Shown here: positions 10,717 to 21,132 of the stretch, one piece after another | Layout of the letters: each line of letters begins with the position of its first letter | Position numbering within the stretch: position 1 is the first letter of the stretch | From: Onchidella celtica | Taxonomy: Eukaryota > Mollusca > Gastropoda > Systellommatophora > Onchidiidae | Length of the DNA: 64,000 nucleotides | Direction: 5' to 3' | Assembly (NCBI GenBank): GCA_963931925.1 | Contig: OZ007582.1 | Span: 28,943,514 to 29,007,513, forward strand | Translations under genes and position numbers: made by a program | The notes under the pieces: generated by a model | What the model was told of the DNA's origin: nothing | Database searches by the model: none | What the model saw: the letters and a program-made list of their open reading frames with translations, nothing else

Positions 10717-10889
10717 TGTAATATATGGCGGGTTATATGCCAACCTTGTACAATGCAACCTGGCATGTCACTGTAAAAAAAGAACCTGAGTTCAAGGTCG
10801 CACAATAACGATGGCTGCATCCTAAGCAACACATGCTTCTGAATGATCTTTTGTGTAAACTCTCAATGTATTGTCACAAATACATTACA
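10717..10889 (+). repeat. 3' LTR
   Basis: 173 bp, same ends as the 5' LTR. There are two differences from it: AATAAA (5798-5803) is AATAAC here (10804-10809), and AAACAC is AAACTC near 10861. Loss of the hexamer could weaken transcript 3'-end formation. Confidence 0.97.
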
Positions 10890-11048
10890 GTAGCCTTCCG
10901 CAGACCTCTTCCGTGTGTTTATGTCCCGTGCCGTGTTGTGCCTTCGTGCTTTCTAATGTCATTCTGCTATCCTCTTGCTGGTCGTCTTCTGGATCTCTTC
11001 CCACTTCTTGGTTGGCAGTCAGAACACCTTTATGTCTGTCTATTGCCT
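10890..11048 (-). pseudogene. LINE reverse transcriptase relic (right piece)
   Basis: The minus strand shows pieces of a LINE C-terminal domain in two frames: a QPRSGKRSRRRP-like block followed by NDI, then TARDINTRKRSAEGYI running into the Gypsy target site. This matches the usual order (basic GKRSRGRP block, DDI, GTTW, A.DR..W, EGY.LQW). Stops and at least one frameshift show it is not functional. It joins 5630-5710 once the Gypsy element and one target duplication are removed. The first five bases are the right target duplication, GTAGC. Confidence 0.65.
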
Positions 11049-12317
11049 ATATAAATATGCCCATTTCCACTTGTGTTGAGTACTTAGTTTAATATGTCTG
11101 TGATCGCCGTCTTATTTCACAGCATGGCATTTTATCTTGTAGTTTCATGGCTGTTGTTCGGGGGACATAATGTTTTTACATGGTAAACCATAGCTGAACG
11201 GTGAACATAACTGTATTTTCTTCTTCTTCTTTTTCGTTCACCAAATCTAAATCTGCAGATTTGTTATTAAATTTGTTATTTTGAGAAAATCTACGGTTTT
11301 CTGCAGTTCTGGCAGAGCACCATAGAGTTTGATATTCAGGTCGGTGGGTTTGGTTGGGCCAATATGTTTCTCATAGTGCTGAGAAGAGTGTGCAGCTCTG
11401 CAACATGCTGTGTGTTTTGAGGAGGCTGGCTGCACTCACATTATGGCAAATGTTCTTATTTTTAAACTTGGTGAACATATGATGGCGGAGCCTATTGTGA
11501 TCAGTTCTTAGTCGGAACAATATCACTTGATCGTCTCTGTTCAGGACATGATATTTATCCTGTTGGTTTATTTGCTGCCGTCTTTTGTTTTTGGTGAGGT
11601 TTTTCTTCTCATAATAGTTTAAAAAGCACTGCAATTTTCTCTATTTGGCTTTGTCCTTAGACTACCTCCCCTATCAACATCCTGGTTCTATACTCAGCAT
11701 CTTTCTTTCCCTGGCTCTTCATGTCGTGTTATACAAAGCCGAATCGAGAAAATACTGAGGTGTTCACTGTTCACCCGTAGGTTACCATGCAGCATACCAC
11801 GGTCCCCCAACCACAGCGAACAGACACCTTAATAGGCCCATTGGGCTTATCGGCCTTCTTTGATGTAAGGACCGACGCATCACCATGGCGATTGTAGCAT
11901 TGATTTTGATTCGTTAGCTCATGTGCACTGGGAGGACTTCAGGCGTCGCGAACCAACCGGCGGCGAACTAAAAGTAGTTCACTACAGTAAACAATGGCAC
12001 GTGTGTACATGCACATGGGAGACGTTCGGTCAAGTCTTTCACTTCCTTTCCCTTGTTTAGACGGATGGTAGGGAATCTGACCAGCTTTGGACCATCCTTT
12101 CCACTCCTGTCATAAAAGTCAACTGCAATGCAACCAGCAGGCATTTTAACCGTTTAGACATATCTCGAAGTTACACTCATCAGCTGATCCACCGGCCTTC
12201 TTGGGTGTCGGAAGAACAAAACAAAAACACTCTGTGATGTCTATAGTATATAGCTCCAAATGACTGACCGATTGTAGGTCTTTGTTTACAGAATATCATA
12301 AACATAAAAACCAGAGA
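11049..12317. other. Intergenic, no gene recognised
   Basis: No domain-bearing ORF. A TCTTCTTCTTC stretch near 11219 sits beside AACGGTGAACATAAC, which resembles sequence near 46575. The rest appears unique. Confidence 0.4.
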
Positions 12318-12525
12318 AAAACTGTGGGGTCGCAGCAGGGCTATAAGCAAAGTCAAAATTGGGCAAAAAGAAAAGGTTGTATGTTGCAAAGCCCCGCGTG
12401 AGAAATAAAACCCAAACAATACAAAGCAAACTAAAGAGAAGACAGAATTTAGTTTGCTTTGTATTGTTTGGGCTTTGCAACATACAACCTTTTATTTTTC
12501 CCCAATTTTGACTTTGTTTACAGAG
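12318..12525. mobile_element. Foldback family C, copy 3 (near-perfect hairpin)
   Basis: The best-preserved hairpin of the family. A perfect 25-bp inverted repeat (12411-12435 with 12448-12472) has a 12-base loop. Outside it, about 44 bp more pair with two mismatches (about 12347-12391 with 12473-12516), separated by a 19-base asymmetric block present only on the left (about 12392-12410). The left end carries AAACTGTGGGGTCGCAG. It is non-coding; a transcript would form a strong double-stranded stem. Confidence 0.75.
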
Positions 12526-12528
12526 GTT

Positions 12529-12840
12529 CGCTCATCATCATCAGTTGCCTTGTCTGGAACTGGCATTGGCGATCATGGCTCTCCACTCGGATCTGTCATC
12601 AGCCAACCTCAAGAAGGAGTTGTTGTTGTGACGTTTGTTTCTTGTCCATGAATTAAGACTTTCAGTGAAAGTTTTTGTCTACCCTGCTCTTCCCTGCTTT
12701 CCATCTTCCCTGTGACTGCTAGATGTTTGAGGCTCCTGAGGTGTGACATGTGCCCTAAAGTTTCGCTACTCTTGGCATTTACGACTCGCTTTTCTTCTTC
12801 TTTGCTCATTTTTACTTTTGTTGCTTTGTTTCTCATGGTT
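12529..12840 (-). pseudogene. LINE 3'-terminal fragment B
   Basis: The minus strand encodes remnants of the end of a non-LTR retrotransposon ORF2: LGHMSHLRSLKHLAVTGKME, then after a frameshift ADDRSEWRAMIANASSRQGN and a stop. It finishes in a TGATGATGATGA tail, as RTE-type LINEs often do. It is 5'-truncated and broken by at least one frameshift. It lies between foldback C copy 3 and a SINE. Confidence 0.7.
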
Positions 12841-13210
12841 AGGGGGCAAGGTGCTGGCCTCTCATGCCGAAGGTACTAGGTTCGATCCCCGGTCGGTGCA
12901 GGCATGTTGGAATTTTTTTTCGGGGGGGGGGGGGAAAATCCTGTCTCTGATTCTATGGTAGGCAGGATCGAGCACCTAGTCTTCTCAGATAAGGGCGACA
13001 AACTCAGAAGGCCCGTGTGCAGGCTGCGCATGTTAAAGATACCTTGGCAGTTAAAAGTCGAAAAGAGTAGGCCGAAGCCGCTGCCCGGGCAAAATTCTAA
13101 AAAAAACAACTAATCCCCGCCACAAAATCACACAGAAGTAAGAACAAGAAAAGTGAGGTGCAAAAATTAATGCCAGGGGCCGCGAACCTCCTAAAATAAA
13201 GACCAAAACA
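12836..13210 (+). mobile_element. tRNA-derived SINE, copy 1
   Basis: About 370 bp. A tRNA-like head carries a perfect B-box, GGTTCGATCCC (12879-12889). A G-run-rich linker follows, then a conserved body (AGCACCTAGTCTTCTC, GTTAAAGATACCTTGG, GGCAAAATTCTAAAA) and a 3' block ending AATAAAGACCAAAACAC. Closely similar copies are at 21133-21505 and 38858-39232. The parent tRNA could not be assigned. Confidence 0.8.
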
Positions 13211-13647
13211 CTTCTGTTTTTCTTCAATTTTTGTCCTCCTCCGGCCAGGTCACCCGCCTCCTCTTCCTCTTTTTCCTCTCCTGCTTCTCTTTTTTCCTGT
13301 TCTTCCATATGGTTCTTCCGGTCCTCTGTTTCTCTTTTTTTTTTCAAAACACAAAGTGACTGGCCCTTTCTGACCTCCTCATTTAAGTGCGTTCGCCAAT
13401 AGGTGTGAGTATTCGCTTCTCTCCGGGAGTGCTCACTTACCATCAGAATAGACAGGGATAACAAGAGAGAGAGGAACAGGGGGGGGGGGGGGAGGGGGGG
13501 GGAAGACATTCTCATTCACGAGATTTACGACAGACCCCCATCTTCCCCTGCTCACAAGCCAGATTGGGCTCATGTGTGTGGAATTCTAATGAGTGAGGGA
13601 AGGGAACTCCGCGTCTCCAAATGGAAGACAAGCTGAATAATTTCCCT

Positions 13648-13648
<1 letters not shown>
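13211..13648. other. Intergenic, pyrimidine-rich with G runs
   Basis: TC-rich sequence at 13240-13345 and long G runs at 13479-13502. No coding evidence. Confidence 0.5.
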
Positions 13649-13737
<89 letters not shown>

Positions 13738-13868
13738 CCCTCTTTCTCTTTTTCTGTCGCTCTCCATTTCCCAATCTCTCTCCTTCTCTCACTCTCTCCC
13801 TCTCTTTTTCCCACTTTCTCTCTCTCCCCCTCTCTAGGTCCGTTTCCCTCATTCTCTCTCTCTCTCTG
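13649..13868. repeat. (CT)n microsatellite and degenerate flank
   Basis: A near-pure CT array at 13649-13733, interrupted once by CA, decays to imperfect TCTC/CCCT sequence up to 13868. The ORFs on both strands here are simple-repeat artefacts. Confidence 0.95.
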
Positions 13869-14134
13869 AAATTAATGATCTACGGGAAAGCTAAACAGTA
13901 AGAAAAAAATACAGAGAATGAGGGGACAAAGTGAATGATTGACAGATAAAGAGACCTACAAAGTCACAGATACGAAATATCACAGAATACTGAGCTATGG
14001 AGGAAGCCGTGAGAGGAATAATCAGACAGACACACACACATACACATGATCGCGCGCACACACACACACACACGCAAACAGATTTCTCTTCCTCTCCTGT
14101 CCTCTCTCATGCTCTCCCCCTCTCTTTCTCTCGC
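13869..14134. repeat. Intergenic with (CA)n tract
   Basis: A CA-rich tract at about 14029-14076, interrupted by CGCGCG. The rest is unremarkable. Confidence 0.7.
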
Positions 14135-14231
14135 GACCTTAGGTGTTGTTATTTTTTTCTGAAAAACTGGAGATCTTTTAGTATGTAGAAGTGGCATAAC
14201 AAATGCAACACTGTGACACTTGTTTAAAATA
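14135..14231 (-). mobile_element. MITE A, partial copy (antisense)
   Basis: This begins at GACCTTAG and contains the reverse complement of the family's CTACATACTAAAAGATCT and AAACAAGTGTC blocks. Only the right half of the element is present. Confidence 0.6.
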
Positions 14232-15454
14232 GGTGGTGGCACTTTTCAAGTTCTTTCACAGTTGCGATTTGTTCTCACTTGTTATCATAATACTAAAGCC
14301 ACAAACGTTTAACTTTGAATTTCTCAGTTGTGTAAAACATGGTAGTTCGAACAAACAAGAATTCGGTGTTCTCTCTCTCTCTCTCTCTCTCTCCCCCTCT
14401 CTCTCTCTCTCTCTGTCTCCAGTTTTTCCCCTCGCCATTATCTCGGCGAAATCTCCTAATTTCATGTTTCCAAAAACGAGGAGATCACACGAGAAAAAAA
14501 CAACACCTGAACCCATTACTTCAACACCACTGCGTGATTTTTTTTTTATCTTACAGTACGTGACGGGTGTTGCCCTTCTCGTCGTCATCCAAATGACTTG
14601 TGTATCGGATTAATCTGTTTATTCGTCCACAAAGGCTATTTCTGGAGCAGGGTTACGTTAATAACCTTGTTCTATTTGCGTCACCAACAATAAAAACAAC
14701 CACAACAACAACAACAATATTCAGAAAACAACAAACCATAACGGCCCAGGTTCTTCTGCGTCGAGATTACAACTTTTTTTTGAAGGTTCGGATGACGTCA
14801 TCTCCATTTCACGGTCGTCTGTAAAAACTCGCTTATCCATGATTGGCAACTGAAGCTGGTGGCGCAGTGAGTCAGTCTGTCATGTCTCAGTTTTTAATAT
14901 GAGATATCGAGGTGTTTTTGCCATAATTATTGTTGTATTGTCGCATTTCACTGATTTTAAGGTTTTGTCATGAATGTGGTTCTCTCACTACTAAATTTTG
15001 ATTATGTATAAGTGTCACATCATGGGACTATTAATTTTTCTTGGACATTTTCATGTATGTTTCGATTTTGAAGCGCATTGAACAAAACCCTGATTTCACA
15101 CAACTCTTCAAACGTTCAGTCCTCGTTTTCTCTCGTTAACATGCACATTCAACAATAATTATGGAACACATCCGATCTTGTGCTCTATGGAGTTTTCAAA
15201 CGCGCACTGGCGAACCAAAACAAGACCGTTCAGTCGCGTTCTGTCTGTCACCTCGCTTCTTCTTAGCTCAATGTGATCTTTACTGTGTCGGAGTAGTTTC
15301 TCTGAACTCAAACTGACTCCAGTCTCTCTCACTAGTTCGAGCACGTCAAAACTGTCTTACGTCATGTCTGGCGGAAACAGAGATTTAAAGCACATAGTCA
15401 AAATAGACGTAAAACAGACTTGATTGAGCGACGACTAACCTTAATGATAATTAT
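14232..15454. other. Intergenic with short (CT)n
   Basis: CT tract at about 14370-14415. No gene, RNA or recognised element elsewhere. Confidence 0.4.
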
Positions 15455-15790
15455 GTAAAGTTAAAATTGGCATTAAAAAAATTGTATGTAGCAAAGCCTC
15501 GCGTAAGGAAATAATACCCAAACGACACAATGAGACTCAATCTAAAAGGGAAGACAGGTTTTTATAACCTTAATGATAATTATGTCGATTGGGTTAATAG
15601 TCGAAACAGCTGCCGATTAAACTGTCTAAAGACTATCAAAAACACGTTCGTTTTGACTTCTTATACCTGCCACAACGGTATCGAGACGAGACAACCCGTC
15701 AAATTGAAGACAAGACAAAATAAAAATGGCAAAAAGAAGAAGTAAGTTGTATGTAGCAAATCCTGGTGTAAGAAATAATACAGAAACGTT
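15455..15790. mobile_element. Foldback family C, copy 4 (two direct half-copies)
   Basis: Two copies of the family C arm lie in the same orientation, at about 15455-15530 and 15712-15790 (TTGTATGTAGCAAA..., AAGAAATAATAC). They flank a 180-bp spacer. Unlike other copies the arms are direct rather than inverted, so it may be two partial insertions. Confidence 0.5.
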
Positions 15791-16079
15791 ACAGATTTTC
15801 TGTTGTTTTCATGATATTCCATCAAATTGAAGCCGTCCAGGCGCGTGTCAATGAATAGTAAGATCAACAATGTTCACTGCAACCTTTTTGGCATCGCCAC
15901 GCAAATGCCATGTATTATTATTATTGTGTATACTAGTATAATGCATGTACCGTCGCCACCGTCTTGTAGTTTACTAGACTATTCGTAATAGAATAAAAAA
16001 AAAATGTTTTTCACGCAGACAGAAGACTGAGAGACGGCCTGGAACGGTTCTTCTCCGTACCGTACTTCTCGGCTTAAGG
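15791..16079. other. Intergenic
   Basis: Nothing recognised. Confidence 0.4.
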
Positions 16080-16265
16080 GGGATATCATACTAAGTCCAG
16101 AACGGCACAGTCAGCTGCCGGCAAACAAGAAGTGCACGCCACAGTTTCCAATGCTATTTTAGTAAATCCGGGAAGACCCCATCATTACCAAGCCAGGTCA
16201 CACACGGTCAGCTTCTGCCAATATTTCTTGGGTGTACACATTCTGTTGGTAGTAATTGGCTGTGA
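16080..16265 (+). repeat. Dispersed repeat R, copy 2 (left part)
   Basis: This matches 2031-2232. The match stops at the MITE boundary and resumes at 16521 (CTTCCGGGCTATGTA, compared with TTCGGGCTTTGTA in copy 1). Confidence 0.6.
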
Positions 16266-16520
16266 CATGATTTTTTTCCGTACGAGCTTTAGCAAATTTC
16301 AGGAGCGGGGCAGCAACGGACCCCCCAAACACAGGTCATCGGCTAAGGGATTTCTCGTTCTATCGAACGCCGCCATGGGTGCTGCAATCTCTGGATTGTG
16401 CCTGATATCACTCTGAACGTCACTGAAAATCCCTGGGATGTGTTGAAGCTGTCCTGTGTTTGGGGGTGTGTTGCTGCCCCGCTCCTAAATTTGCTAAAGC
16501 TCGTACGGAAAAAAATCATG
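16266..16520. mobile_element. 255-bp MITE with 70-bp terminal inverted repeats
   Basis: Termini 16266-16336 and 16453-16520 are nearly perfect inverted repeats, both beginning CATGATTTTTTTCCGTACGA when read inward. It is inserted in repeat R copy 2; copy 1 gives the uninterrupted site. The CATG at each end may be part of the inverted repeat or a palindromic target duplication. It encodes nothing. The overlapping 94-residue ORF is an artefact. Confidence 0.85.
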
Positions 16521-16545
16521 CTTCCGGGCTATGTATGTTACCTCC

Positions 16546-17230
16546 CTTTTACGGTAACCTAACGTGTTCTATTAATGTCGCTGAGCAAGGATTTTTCATC
16601 GCCTGTAATTTTTTTTTCTAAGTCTATCCGACCGACCTTTCCCCCATCCCCCTCCCCCCTTTCTTTCCCCCTACCCTAACATTAAAAAAAAATTAACATC
16701 TCATTTCAGCTCCATGGAACGAAAAACAAAATTTTCGATCCGCGCCCATTTGTGTAAAGCTGTGACATGACGGTTTTGGTTATCGGAGGGTGGGAATTGG
16801 ATTAACTGACCCATTTTTCCTACCGAATCTGTTCTACTGTTGTGTTCCTATTGCCTGAAACAGTTTACCTGTGTTCTTTCTTCATTTGTGTCGTCGTTGT
16901 TGTTGTTGTTATCATCCTTGTTGTTATGGCTACGATTAACTATTTTCGTCCTTCATATTTCCCACACGTGCCACGCCCACCGCTGTCGTATATAGAACAA
17001 TAATTATATAGCACCAACACGGCCGAGAGACGGATCTACACGTCTTAACGGACAGCGACACGTGCAGGTATATGAACTGTCTATAGAGTTTCTGGGTGGT
17101 AGGGTAGGGTGGGTGGTGGGGGCCTCTAAGTGTTTCTGAACTGGGGTCTGAAGGTGGAAAAAGAAAAGTTATTCATCAGTTTATCTATTTATCCAACCAA
17201 CCAGTTAGCCACCTTGCCATTATTTGACCT
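16546..17230. other. Intergenic
   Basis: A TTGTTGTTGTT tract near 16890-16910 and GGGTGG repeats near 17100. No gene recognised. Confidence 0.4.
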
Positions 17231-17890
17231 CAACTTTCCAGCACTCCATCCATCCTTCCATCCATCCATCTATAAATCCAATATTCTCCATGCATCAATT
17301 CATCCCTTCTCCACACATCTATCAATCCGCCCTCCCACCGATTCATTCATTCGTCCATCCATCCATCATCCATCCATCCGTCCGTCCGCCCGTCCGTTCG
17401 TCCGTCGGTCCGCCCGCCCGCCCGCCCGCCCGTCCGTCCGTCCGTCCGTCCGTCCGTCCGTCCGTCCGTCCGTCCGTCCGTCCGTCCGTCCGTCCGTCCG
17501 TCCGTCCGTCCGTCCGTCCGTCCGTCCGTCCGTCCGTCCGTCCGTCCATCCATCCATCCATCCATCCATCCATCCATCCATCCATCCATCCATCCATTCA
17601 CTTTTCCACGCACCCACTTACCATCCATCCATTCATCCCACCCGTCACTCCATCCATCCATTCACCTACGCCATTCCTCCTTGCCCGCTTATTTTATCCA
17701 TCCATCCATCCATCCATCATTAATAGAGCATCCTCCACACATCCATCCACAGATTCGTTTTCCACCCATCTAACCATCCATCCATCCATTAATTCATCCA
17801 CCCAGCCATTTATCCATCCATCCATCCATCCTTGCACGCTACTCCTCCTGTCCTCCCTATATCTATCCATCCATCCACCCACCCATCCAT
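17231..17890. repeat. (CCAT)n / (CCGT)n tetranucleotide array
   Basis: CATC-rich imperfect repeats flank a block of (CCGC)n and then (CCGT)n at about 17367-17546. This passes directly into perfect (CCAT)n at about 17546-17597, with scattered CCAT clusters to 17890. CCGT and CCAT differ by one transition, as expected if CpG deamination separates them. The long RPSV/IHPS reading frames and their complements are repeat artefacts. Confidence 0.95.
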
Positions 17891-18594
17891 TATCTAACTG
17901 GCCATCCCATAATATGTTTCAATTGCACACTAATCACCCTCTTCAGGGATTCCCTCTGTATTGTGTAATACATGCACTTTGTTATTATTCTCTTTGTCTT
18001 TTTCTACACTCTCCCTCTTTATATCTTTCTTCTCTCCTCTGGAGATTCCAGAGAGAAACTGTAAATTGATCTGAAGCTTCTAGGAGCTTGGAAATCTTCG
18101 GCAGACCCGCCCCTGTTAGCTTTAATTACAAGCAGGTCGAAAGGTGAGCCTCCTCATTTTTGGGCCAAAATGGCTCCCTCTTTGTGTGCGGAGGCTCGGA
18201 ATAGACGCCACAGCTTTGGATGAGATGGTTCAATCAGTCCAAGCCATTTTGGGGAGAGGAGGGGAGGGTGGTTGAAAAGGTGACGGGGGAGGGGGGATGT
18301 GTAGGAGCAGGGTCTAGTAAAGAATGAAAGATTGTTTGAGAGGTTTGTATTGTATTTAAGGCCATAAGTCAGCAAGGGGGGGGGGGTGGGGGGGGGGGGG
18401 GAGGCGGAGTTAATCAGAAAATCTATATAAAAACACAGCAAGGACAAAAAATTCACTGCTGCGAGGAAGAAATGCCCACACCTGAAAAATATTACATGTG
18501 AAAGATGGTTCGTTTTGCTACTATGTCTATTCCTTTGACATGAAAGCGAAGTATTGTAATTTTGTAATAAATGAAAATAGGCCTAAAAACATCC
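17891..18594. other. Intergenic with poly-G region
   Basis: Long G runs at about 18375-18402. No gene recognised. Confidence 0.45.
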
Positions 18595-18842
18595 AATAAT
18601 GCTTTCTCCTCAACAATGATGGCCTCCCTCCTGCCTTTGTTTTGTTTCGACTTTAGTACCGTGCATGTCATAAAAAGTAACCATATCAGGCTTGGTGCGC
18701 AGTGTCCTGGCGCGCATGAGTTCTGAAGCAGGACTGCAGATTACTACTTTTATTGTAAGAAAGAGAGGGAGTACGTCATCGAATAATGCTTTCTCCTCAA
18801 CAATGGTTGCCTCCCTCCTGCCTTTGTTTTGTTTCGACTTTA
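18595..18842 (+). repeat. Direct repeat pair, 61 bp
   Basis: 18595-18655 and 18782-18842 match almost exactly (AATAATGCTTTCTCCTCAAC and onward), differing at about three positions, with 126 bp between. An inverted TACCGTGCAT/ATGCACGGTA pair lies at about 18657 and 18898. Confidence 0.8.
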
Positions 18843-19065
18843 AACTTCCGGTTGCGTTTCAAAGTTTGAAAGCATGAGTTTCTGGGCCGTCTGTCTTATG
18901 CACGGTACGGGCCATGCGGATGTTGCTGTGCCAGTTGTGAGTTATTTTCTTCCTAGATCTACATAATCTGTGTGCTGATTGGGCGTGTTGTTTGCAACCC
19001 GTTCTTTGAACGGGCCCTTACACTAGTAATGAAAAAGATATGAGTAACTTGGGATTAGGCCGGTA

Positions 19066-19099
<34 letters not shown>

Positions 19100-19294
19100 C
19101 GCGTGTGTGTATGTGTGCGAAAGAGAGAGACAGTGATAGAGAGACAGAGACAGAAACAGACAGAGAGACAGAGACAGACACGGACAGACAGACAGAGACA
19201 GACAGAAGACAGACAGAGACAACAGTCTTTAGACTCAGTTATCCTGACTGGCATTTACTGCCCGTTGAAAAACTACCATGAGTACAATTAATCA
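18843..19294. repeat. Intergenic with (GT)n and (GACA)n
   Basis: A GT tract at about 19066-19116 runs into GAGACA/GACAGA repeats to about 19220. No gene recognised. Confidence 0.7.
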
Positions 19295-19429
19295 GAACTG
19301 TGAAACAGTTTCATAATTGCCACAACACATTTTAAACAAGTGTCAAAGTGCATTTGTTGTACCTCTTCTACATACTAAAAGATCTCAAGTTTGTCAGAAA
19401 ATGGACACAGAACAAACAAGAACTAAAGA
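19295..19429 (+). mobile_element. MITE A, right-half copy
   Basis: This contains the CTTCTACATACTAAAAGATC block and ends in the terminal ACAAGAACTAAA. The left half is missing. Confidence 0.65.
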
Positions 19430-19447
19430 CGCGATGTATTTTATATG

Positions 19448-21073
19448 CAGGGCTGAATTAACCATTAAGCAAAATAGGTGCGTGCTTAGGGCTCAAGGGA
19501 AGAAGAGCGCCACAGAAATTCCTCATTGCCGAATCTACAATGGACCACAAAAGAGGCCCCCTCAATAAAATTCAATGGAAAAAAAAAATTAAAGTAATGG
19601 CATTTTAAAAATTTTAATGGTTTATTTTTGTGAATGACATAAGTATGCTGTTACAGAGTGGGTATTATGACTGCATTTTAAATCGAGAGGTATTTCTTAT
19701 TTACTCTTTCGTACCATGCCACACACTAAGAACAATCTGAATAAGTTTCATAAACAGACCTGCAGGGCCACAAATTTAATTACATTAAATTTCCTAACAA
19801 TTTTGTCTAGATCTATTACATACTAAAAGACAACATCAGCAGCAACAAATGAAAATTCAATAATATGTCACTAGAAGTCTCCTCTAGATTCCTATAAGAT
19901 TAAGTTCATTCTGACTCACTAACAATTTAAGTATTAATTATCTATCTCTCAAATATAGTCTGCCTACTATCTATCAAGCAATATACTAATGTCTCTGACG
20001 ACAATGTCATCTCAGCTATTTGTGCCTACCGCTTATAATGGATCAAGATCGTCAATATAAACTGACGTAGTTAAGTCTATTGGATCTACTCTAGGATGGG
20101 CTGGCAATCCCCAGCCTCATCCAGACAAATCAATCCCAATTCACAGATGTGTATGCCAGACATTCATACTAGTTGCAAGTCACTATAATTCTTTGTCTTG
20201 CATTCTTGGGTAGCACTCCTAGCATATGCGGCAATCCTGTCCTACTGGATAAATTATGTTCAGCTCCTCGTTCATTGTTGAATGGTCAAAGGACAAACAC
20301 TTACACTTGGTCCCTGGTAAGGAAAACCAGGGAACAGCAGACAATAGCAGTGGGCATATCTCATTCAAGCATATGGCTTCATCTCAATGCCTATAATGGA
20401 CTAGACATGAATCAACAGTTTTATGATTCTTCAGGCAGAATCGTGCCGACGCCTGCACAGATTGGAATTTTCTGTATGGAGTAATGAACATAGGTATGGC
20501 TACGCTTTTATACTGTGCAGCCACCTGCAAAGTACCGTCCAAATGCCTAGATTTGATTGGTGCATCCATGCGAGCTCAGCTCGCAGTATTAATAGATTCT
20601 ACGTGGGAGTTGGTCACGGCCTTGTACTAAAAACAGACAAGGTCAAATTAAAATGTCAAAACCATTACTGAAATCTTTAAACCCTCGTGCTTTCTACATT
20701 TTATGTACGAATTTCTGAACGCGACTAAGCGTCTTAAACTATCTATCCTTATTCACCCCTTCTCTTCCCTTGTAAGTGTTCATCAAAATCACGGGGTCGA
20801 GAATTGCACTGTCACTCCTAACTTATCCATTTATTCTATCTCGCCCCACTTTCTTTCCATCTCTAAGAAAAAGTGTTTCAAAAACAAACTGTTCACGAGA
20901 ACAGTTCAAGGACAATTTACGCTGGTTATAATCAACGAGACCGTGAAAACTCAAGTACTTGCAAGTCGTGACCCAGCACGACAATTATAACATTAACCTT
21001 GACATATGCAGTATATTGGGGTACCAGAATCTTTTAAGTGCTTAGGGCTTCTATAGGTCTTAATACGGCCCTG
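19448..21073. mobile_element. Possible non-autonomous hAT element
   Basis: The left end reads CAGGGCTGAATTAACC...GCTTAGGGC and the right end, in reverse, CAGGGCCGTATTAAGACC...CCCTAAGCAC. CAGGGCCG ends are typical of hAT transposons. No transposase ORF is visible in the 1.6 kb between, and the flanks show no 8-bp duplication. The two ends may therefore belong to separate elements. The interior has no recognised gene; the 103-residue ORF at 20173 starts at TTG. Confidence 0.35.
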
Positions 21074-21132
21074 CTTTCTTTCTGCCTGTTTCCTTGTACT
21101 TTCCCTGATCTTTAAGGACCTGTGTGAACAGG

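Larger units (their letters stand above)
5711..10889 (+). mobile_element. Complete Gypsy-class LTR retrotransposon
   Basis: A 5179-bp element with 173-bp LTRs (5711-5883, 10717-10889), a 5-bp target duplication (GTAGC), a primer-binding site, one uninterrupted 1353-codon gag-pol ORF and a polypurine tract. Domain order is gag, zinc knuckles, protease, reverse transcriptase, RNase H, integrase, which defines Gypsy (Metaviridae) rather than Copia. There is no envelope ORF and no obvious chromodomain. The pol resembles the K02A2.6-type, Mag-like lineage common in invertebrates. The LTRs differ at only two positions, so the insertion is recent. It lies within an antisense LINE relic. All catalytic motifs I checked are present. 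Confidence 0.97.

Noticed and set aside
12836-13210. Possible tRNA gene
   Set aside because: The B-box is perfect but the remainder does not fold as a clear cloverleaf, and three copies share a long non-tRNA body, so it is a SINE.
13051-13515. 154-residue minus-strand ORF
   Set aside because: Charged low-complexity translation of TC-rich and G-run sequence overlapping a SINE.
17130-18069. ORFs of 197 and 281 residues rich in RPSV and IHPS
   Set aside because: They are translations of the CCGT/CCAT array; both strands and several frames are open, as expected for a tetranucleotide repeat.
20173-20484. 103-residue ORF with a signal-peptide-like start
   Set aside because: The first codon is TTG, so the apparent signal peptide lacks a real start; it lies inside a possible hAT element.
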